In this document: piece after piece, positions 57,891 through 64,000 of the stretch
How positions within the stretch are numbered: position 1 is the first letter of the stretch
How the letters are laid out: each line of letters opens with the position of its first letter
Assembly (NCBI RefSeq): GCF_040954645.1
Contig: NC_092806.1
Span: 115,178,458-115,242,457 of the forward strand
Length of the DNA: 64,000 nt
Direction: 5' to 3'
Source of the DNA: Diabrotica undecimpunctata
Lineage: Eukaryota; Arthropoda; Insecta; Coleoptera; Chrysomelidae
Made by a program: the position numbers and the translations under genes
Notes under the pieces: model-generated
What the model was told of the DNA's origin: nothing
The model's database searches: none
The model's input: the letters and a program-made list of their open reading frames with translations, nothing else

Positions 57891-58319
57891 CAAAAATGAA
57901 ATTAGTTAATTAATTTTAAGTTGTTTTATTTAGTTAAAAAATTTTTAATATCTTTTGATTAAAAAAGAATCAATAAAATACAACCTATTTTGCTCCAAAC
58001 GCTTAAAAATTTCTAATACGACTTTAAGGGTAGTCTTTCCGGATACTTATTAATAGTAATACTAATGTTTGAATTTAAATATTAAAACGGTGATTTCGCA
58101 ACGACTTTTTTGCAACAAGTAAGCCTTTTTCGTTAGTCTTGTAAATTTTAATTTAAATATGCTCCTTCAATATAGGTTTAAAATTACATCAAAATTGGAA
58201 CAAAACTAAAAAATTTATTTAAGGTCAAAATGGGCTCCAAATAAATTTGGCCCACCAAATAAATAAATTTGTATTTATATTCGAAGTATTGATCTCGGTA
58301 TGAAGAACAAAGTTATACA

Positions 58320-58680
58320 ACGAATACAAAACTATAGCTATTTTAGGACAAACATAAATGAAATAAAGAGAAATAAGAATAAGGATCAATAAAGCAAGAA
58401 GCGCATTAAAAAACATGAAACAAAATAGTGTGTAGCGGAGATCAAATCTGAAATTTTTGTTCTTCTCGTATTTCTTATGTCCTATAAAAGCTCCTGAAAT
58501 TAACACTACGATTTACGTGTTGTTATATTATCTCTCCGGTTCTGTTGTATGGCGCACTCATGGTATCTTAATAATCATTTTCCTGAATAAATTGGAAGCT
58601 TTTGAAATGTGTACACATCGAACAATTTTAAAAGTATTTTGGATAGATAGATGGTAACCGTTGCAGAGGACGAAAAATAT
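58320..58680 (+). pseudogene. RTE-like post-RT fragment
   Basis: Short frames resemble the region seen at 33240-33560: NINEIKRN, then INKARSALKNMKQ, then LNKLEAFEMCTHRTILKVFW and IDRW. Frame changes separate them. The copy stops just before the foldback at 58706. Confidence 0.68.
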
Positions 58681-58705
58681 ATAATACTTATAGTAATTGA
58701 ATGAA

Positions 58706-60368
58706 GTCGATTTTTTGGACTTAATTAGTTATTAACAAATTAAGGTCAAAAAACGGAAAATTTTTGCTCTTTTTGTCTATCGGAAAAAAGTGAAGCATTT
58801 TAAACAAATTTTACAAGAGAAGAAACTTTTAAGTCATATAAAAACCTTCAAAATGGCGTTTTCTAATTGTTTCTATTCTTATTTGTTGTCTAGGAAATTG
58901 CAAAATAGGTCAAAAATTTCGGTTTTTTATAAATAATAATAACTTTTTTGAAAGCAAACTTACAACATTTATATTTTATGGAATCCTGTATCTTGGAGTG
59001 CTTAAAATATTGCTAAAATTTCAAAGTGAAAATAATTATTGGTAAACGTTAAAATATCTACCAAATTAATAGTTTGATTATATATAATAGTTAGAAAAAT
59101 AAAAATATCTAGAAAACTGATAACTTTAGGTATAGGGAGTACCTCATAAAATTTGAAGTACGATATTAGTACTTTTCGATAATGATATAAAATACAGGAT
59201 GTTCTATTTAAAATTACCAAGAAAATAATGTACTTGCATTTTGACTTACCCTGTATTTAATTTAACGAATATTATAAAAACGAATATGTTTTATAATTTT
59301 TAACAATTATTCAAAAACTATGGTTGCAATACATCAATGTTCCTATACTCCTTTTTAACTATACAGGGAGTTAAACTTGATACGATTTTCAGATAATATT
59401 GGTTATAACTTTTTAAATACCTGGTATAACATAATAAAACTTTACATTGTAGAGATGTGGAAGTGAAGCAGATTTCAAATTTAAAATAAAATACAGGTTG
59501 TTTTATTTAAAAAAACATAAGTTTGGTCTGCCACCATCTTATGGAACACCCTGTAAGATTATAACTAATTTTAAAATATGGAGTTTAAAGCTGCCTACAA
59601 TTTTTGTCAATAACTTTTTTTTGTAATTTTTACAATAACAGATCTACAAAGATATCTTAATTGATATAAACAAAGCTGCTATGAATTAAATAAAAAAAGA
59701 GGCTAACTTTGTCGCAAATTATTTTAGGACAAATTTTTTTTCTTTTAAATTTATGAAAAAATTTAGGCTTTTTAAATATAAAAAAATAATATTCTTACAG
59801 GCAATGGTTAAAAAGTTATTCTAATTGTTTATAAGCAAAAAATCGACATGTTTTTGCAAAATTATTTTGCAATATTTAAAATTAATTTTCTTAATTTTTT
59901 TTAATGTAAATAATAGAACAAATCTTCTTCTTCCAGAAACTATCATTACAATTACTAAAACTATATAATTTTCTGACTTATATTGTTGCAAAAAAAATTA
60001 ATTTGGGATAAACAAATATAATAACTTTTAAACTATTTGACTGATCACTTTGAAATTTTGACCATATTTTAAGCACTACAAGGCACAGCATTCCATGAAA
60101 TATAAATGTTATAAGGTTATTTTCAAAAAAGTTATTAGCATTTATAAAAAACCGAAATTTTTGACTTATTTTGCAACTTTTTAAGCAACAAATAAGGATA
60201 GAAACATTTAGAAAACGCCATTTTGAAGGTTTTTATATGACTTATAGGTTTCTTCTCTTCTAAAATTTGTTTAAAATGCTTCACTTTTTGCTGATGGACG
60301 AAAAAAGCAAAAATTTTCTGTTTTTTGACCTTAATTTGTTAATAACTAATTAAGTCCAAAAAATCGAC
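58706..60368. mobile_element. 1.66-kb foldback element without a gene
   Basis: The left arm (58706 to about 59030) and right arm (about 60045-60368) are reverse complements over about 325 bases with scattered differences. Outer ends are GTCGATTTTTTGGACTTAAT. The interior (59030-60045) is AT-rich, with mariner-style words such as ACAGGATGTTCTATTTAAAA and AACACCCTGTAAG (about 59195 and 59545), so smaller elements may be nested. No transposase is encoded. The target duplication was not identified, so the family is unknown. Confidence 0.8.
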
Positions 60369-60646
60369 TGCAGGAAACATATAGGTTTTTGTTACAGAGG
60401 TCCATACTACTCAAAACAACTGTCGTTTGCCTGGCCGGACGAGTGTAATGAAAAAATGCTTATTTCTCTGGGCTAATGGTCTCGGAAAAAATACCCTCAG
60501 AACAATATAATACTTATATTATAATATAATATAAGTCATCTTAAGAACGCTACTCAAAAATAATAAAATTCATCTATTTTAAAATTTATAATATATGTCT
60601 AAATTGTTAATATGAATCAGTCAGATGATAGTTATTTATGTATCAA

Positions 60647-60750
60647 GTCAGCAAAGTAACTCTTTATCGAACGAGTCTGATATTACGAGCAGAGCGAGCG
60701 AAGCGAGCGAGGCGAATAACAGACTAGTGCGATAAAGAGTATTTGCTGAC
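60647..60750. repeat. Long hairpin with GC-rich GAGCGAGCG loop
   Basis: GTCAGCAAAGTAACTCTTTA-TCG (60647-60669) pairs with CGATAAAGAGTATTTGCTGA-C (60730-60750), and an inner pair AGTCTG/CAGACT lies inside. The loop holds the repeated unit GAGCGAGCGAAGCGAGCGAG, striking in this AT-rich setting. Function unknown. It might be a small non-autonomous element or part of one. Confidence 0.8.
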
Positions 60751-60807
60751 GTGGTGCATACAAAATTTTATCGTCAACCATATAAACATTTTAACACTTA
60801 CAGAAAT

Positions 60808-61649
60808 ATTGTTCTGAAGCTATTTTCTTGTGGCATTTTAAATTAATTAATATTTAAATGGGAATAAGCCACAATTAAAGGTTAAAATACATTTATTGAC
60901 GTTTCAATTTCCACTTCGGAAATCGTTCTCAAAATACAAACATTAGTAAATTAAACAAATTTTGTTTTTGTTACTTAGTGAAAAATTCTTCTAATAATTT
61001 AATTTTATCTGACTCATCTATATTGACAATTCAGACATACATTATACATTTTAAAGTAGACGACTTTAAAATGATATTGCCAATATTGTTGAGTTGCGTT
61101 CCTGGGACGACTTTACTTATAAGATAGTTCATTCGATTACATGAAATCAACTTTAACGTGAGAATATCCGTCAGAAAAAATCATAACATGTAATTCGTCT
61201 TTAAAAAGACAAATACATGCCATGATGACAGTAAAATTCTCCCGTTAGTGATTCCATAGTAAATTATGAGGGAAAAACCAGGAAAAAACCTCATAATACT
61301 ATCCCGACATGGTAAGTATTTGATCTTGCATTTAGTTTACCTTCAATAAATACCAAATTCCGATTTTATATGTTTGTTATTTAAAAAATATAAATGATGC
61401 ATTCTCTATATGTTACTGACTTACCAATACTGGTATTTTCCTTTTAATAACTTCCTCTTTCAATATGGGTAACCAGATCCTACTACATTCTGCCGAGGAA
61501 TTCGCGACGCAATTGGTGTCTCATTTAGCATAATTAGAGCCGCTTCTTTGATTTTTTTTTTTTACAAACCTTTTTTTTTAACTTAACTTTTTTTTTAACA
61601 AAGGTTTTTAACCTTTAATTGTGGCTTATTCCCATTTAAATATTAATTA
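60808..61649. mobile_element. Family-4 repeat, 842 bp, with 12-bp target duplication
   Basis: ACTTACAGAAAT occurs at 60796-60807 and again at 61650-61661, directly flanking the element. The left end (ATTGTTCTGAAGCTATTTTC) is the inverse of the right terminus at 45.3 kb, and the right end TTGTGGCTTATTCCCATT matches the same family. The left part contains an inverted hammerhead-like relic. The middle (60950-61345) is shared with 62590-62990. It has no coding frame. Confidence 0.85.
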
Positions 61650-62518
61650 ACTTACAGAAATTTTAATTTTAGACAAAATAAAAATATCATATGACAGTGG
61701 CAGTGACAATATTTGATATAAATTGGTAAATTAAATTTTAGCTTTGATTTATTTTGTATGAATAAAATTACAAAATACTACAGAATTTCACTTTTTGAGA
61801 CGTGAATTTAATTAATAATAACGTTATTTTTGTACAATATTTTTAATAAATAGGGTAAGATAAAATTTAAGTTCATTCAAATAAAGAATTTGACTTGATT
61901 AATATTTGCGGCAGATAAAGTTCTTCTAATTCTAGTACAATAAAGTGTTACTTTACTGCCGTAAATGTAACAAAAGTAACAAAAAACATTTGTTTAATTT
62001 ATTAATGTTGATAAAAAAAATAGCTTAAGAATACTGATTAGAAAAAGTACACATAACAAAATTAAGACAGTATATTTTAACCAAAGCTTAAAGAAGTCAC
62101 CCGAATTTTACTTAAATGAATACTATTTTTAATAATGACTAGTCCTCTGGAAGAAAATATGGTTTGAGGAAAGTCTTAACCAATATGTTGTACTATAAAT
62201 TGTAATATATACTATATGTATACAATATACTAAATTTAAAATAAAAGTAAACCAATGGAAAATTACATGTGTCAGTTTCCGGCAGTAGGAATATGCAATA
62301 AATATTCCTGAGATTGTAGGTGTTACAACGTACGAAAATAGAATGATGCTGCCTCTAAGCTAACGCCGCTTTCTGAAAATTTAATTATGGCGTTAGTTAT
62401 CTGCTAATTAAAATCCGCGTCTCTAAAGAAATGACGGTTCTTTTGAAGCCATGTAGCTAATATAACTGAATTAGAAAACTAGTATAAGCGTGTTTCACAT
62501 AAAAACATTACTATGTTA

Positions 62519-62990
62519 ATGGGAATAAGTCACAATTGAAGGTTAAAATAAGTTTATTGGCGTTTCAATCTCCACTTCGGAAATCGTTAATAAATTAAAC
62601 AAATTTTGTTTTTTGTTACTTGGTGAAAAATTCTTCTAATAATTTAATTTTATCTGACTCATTTATATTGACAATTCAGACATATACATTTTAAAGTAGA
62701 TGACTTTAAAATGATATTGCCAATATTGCTGAGTTGCATTCCTGGGACGACTTTATTGTAAGATAGTTCATTCGATTACATGAAATCAACTTTAACTTAA
62801 GAATATCCGTCAGAAAAAATCATAGCATTTAATTCGTCTGTAAAAAGACAACCACATGCCATGATAAAATTCCCTTTGTTAGCGATTCCATAGTAAATCT
62901 TGAGGAAAAAACCAGGAAAAAAAACCTCATACTACAAACCCGCCATGGTAAGTATTTGGTGTTACATTTAGTTTTAATCTTAATAAACGG
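62519..62990. repeat. Family-4 repeat, partial second copy
   Basis: Collinear with 60861-61345: it shares GGGAATAAG-CACAATT, GTTTCAATCTCCACTTCGG, ATGATATTGCCAATATTG and GAGTTGC-TTCCTGGGACGA. A block around the stem (the outward CTCAAAATACAAACATT) is deleted at 62588. The left end is truncated, lacking the GCCACAAG terminus. Confidence 0.82.
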
Positions 62991-63009
62991 CTCTAATTAC
63001 TACTTCACT

Positions 63010-63100
63010 TTTGGACTTGAGCCCAGGGTTGCTTTTACTTGGGGGGTGAAAGCCACCCCTTCTCGGGGGGGGGTGAAAAAACATACGTTTGAGATAAGTC
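63010..63100 (+). repeat. G-rich hairpin-forming segment
   Basis: TTGGGGGGTGAAAGCCACCCC followed by GGGGGGGGGTGAAAAAAC is conspicuous in AT-rich DNA and can form a GGGGTG/CACCCC hairpin. It has no coding meaning; probably part of a dispersed repeat. Confidence 0.55.
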
Positions 63101-63234
63101 CGGATAAATTGACTAATTGTCAGCAACTGTTATTTTATAAGGTTTTTTCACCAAGTCAATACGTTTTGAGTTATTTGCAGGTGAAAATGTTCATTTTTTA
63201 AAATAAAAAAAATTTGAAAAAACATTTTTCAATA

Positions 63235-63527
63235 TAGCATTGATTAAGTATGTCGTCGATGGCTATTAGAAAAAAGTGTTGTGCTTATAACCGATCCTTG
63301 TGGTACGCCGTTATCTTGAATTTTTTTATCTGAGGTAACGTTGTCTGAAATTTCATATGAATTTTAACATTTTGTTGTTCTAAATACCATGTCAATTTTT
63401 TATTTACCATTTTCTCTAACACTTTACATACAATATTGGTTAAATTATATTGATCGATATGATTTTCCTGATTTTCGGGATTTACTTGATTTAAGAAGAG
63501 GCAATAATAATTTTTTTGTGTTGCCAT
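63235..63527 (-). pseudogene. Jockey-like RT fragment
   Basis: The minus strand reads IDQYNLTNIVCKVLEKMVNK, then KLTWYLEQQNV, and after an internal deletion IQDNGVPQGSVISTTLF (RT motif B) and LIAIDDILNQC. The block carrying motif A is missing. The rest of 63528-64000 shows nothing recognisable. Confidence 0.75.
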
Positions 63528-64000
63528 TAAAAATAATAACGCTACAACATATCAAATGAATATATTATGAAAAATTCTATTTTTAAGTTAGTTTGAAATT
63601 ATATAATTTACATCATTATTTGTTTTACAATATATTTGTTATATGTCGTAGGTTACGGAAGTTATTATCTATCCGTCAGTTTTAGTTGCGTTTTTGATAA
63701 GTTATGCTACCGGTATTTTTGAGTAACTTGTTGAAATTTAATTAAAAATAAAAAATTTTCATACATACATCATTTAAATGTCAATGCTATTTAAATCATG
63801 AAGTTCACGATACTTTTTATCCCGAAAACAAAATTTTAGAAGGTGTGTAGATGATAGAATTTGAACAGAATAATACACTTGAACGATCTTATATACCCAA
63901 CGTAAGTGTAGATTTTAAACTTCCATTAATAAAGGTTCCATTTTGTTAGATGTAATTTTTTGATTATTATATAATGCACGCATTCAGTTGTAAATCTTTA

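Overview
This is an AT-rich, repeat-dominated eukaryotic window, best read as insect genomic DNA. The reasons are long (TA)n tracts, intron-bearing P-element-like DNA, pogo-, mariner-, Tc1- and hAT-type transposases, Penelope-like elements, and many decayed RTE- and Jockey-like non-LTR retrotransposons. A beetle is plausible, but the sequence does not prove it. I see no housekeeping gene, tRNA, rRNA or CRISPR array. The only candidate host-type gene is a broken-looking C2H2 zinc-finger gene at 50.2-52.0 kb. Nearly everything else is transposon-derived and carries stops, frameshifts, deletions or nested insertions.

Layout. 0-9 kb: a dispersed repeat, a 1-kb foldback whose arms carry hammerhead ribozyme motifs, a dead Tc1 transposase, a dead hAT transposase, a Ty3/gypsy-like gag scrap and a deleted LTR-like unit. 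9.28-13.07 kb: a P-element-like transposon with 23-bp terminal inverted repeats (TIRs), an 8-bp target duplication and a THAP-transposase gene that keeps splice sites. 13.4 kb: another hammerhead. 13.5-17.9 kb: TA tracts, the inverted partner of the first dispersed repeat and a non-LTR 3' end. 17.9-20.8 kb: a nearly intact pogo-like element with a C-terminal PHD-like finger, inserted in a TA tract. 21.9-22.3 kb: a foldback with a third hammerhead. 23-29 kb: RTE, mariner and Jockey scraps and a second pogo-like element sitting inside a Jockey-like copy. 29.7-30.7 kb: a Penelope-like RT plus GIY-YIG remnant. 32-39 kb: a dense graveyard of RTE-type fragments on both strands. 43.1-45.5 kb: a long-TIR mariner relative (41-residue spacing), itself hit by a small retroelement-like repeat with a 13-bp target duplication. 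46.8-50 kb: RTE and Penelope remnants. 53.8-56.1 kb: a second long-TIR mariner relative. 57-64 kb: mariner and RTE scraps, a 1.66-kb foldback, an odd GC-rich hairpin, two related repeats (one with a 12-bp target duplication) and a Jockey fragment.

The most interesting signal is the set of minimal type I hammerhead motifs: two copies of one sequence plus two unrelated ones. Each has the CUGANGA core, a stem II, GAA, a self-complementary stem III (ACGU, AUAU or AACGUU) and a short matching stem I. They lie in foldback or retroelement-like contexts, as expected for Penelope-type elements. A fourth family (45.0, 60.9 and 62.5 kb) keeps the scaffold but has lost the catalytic core.
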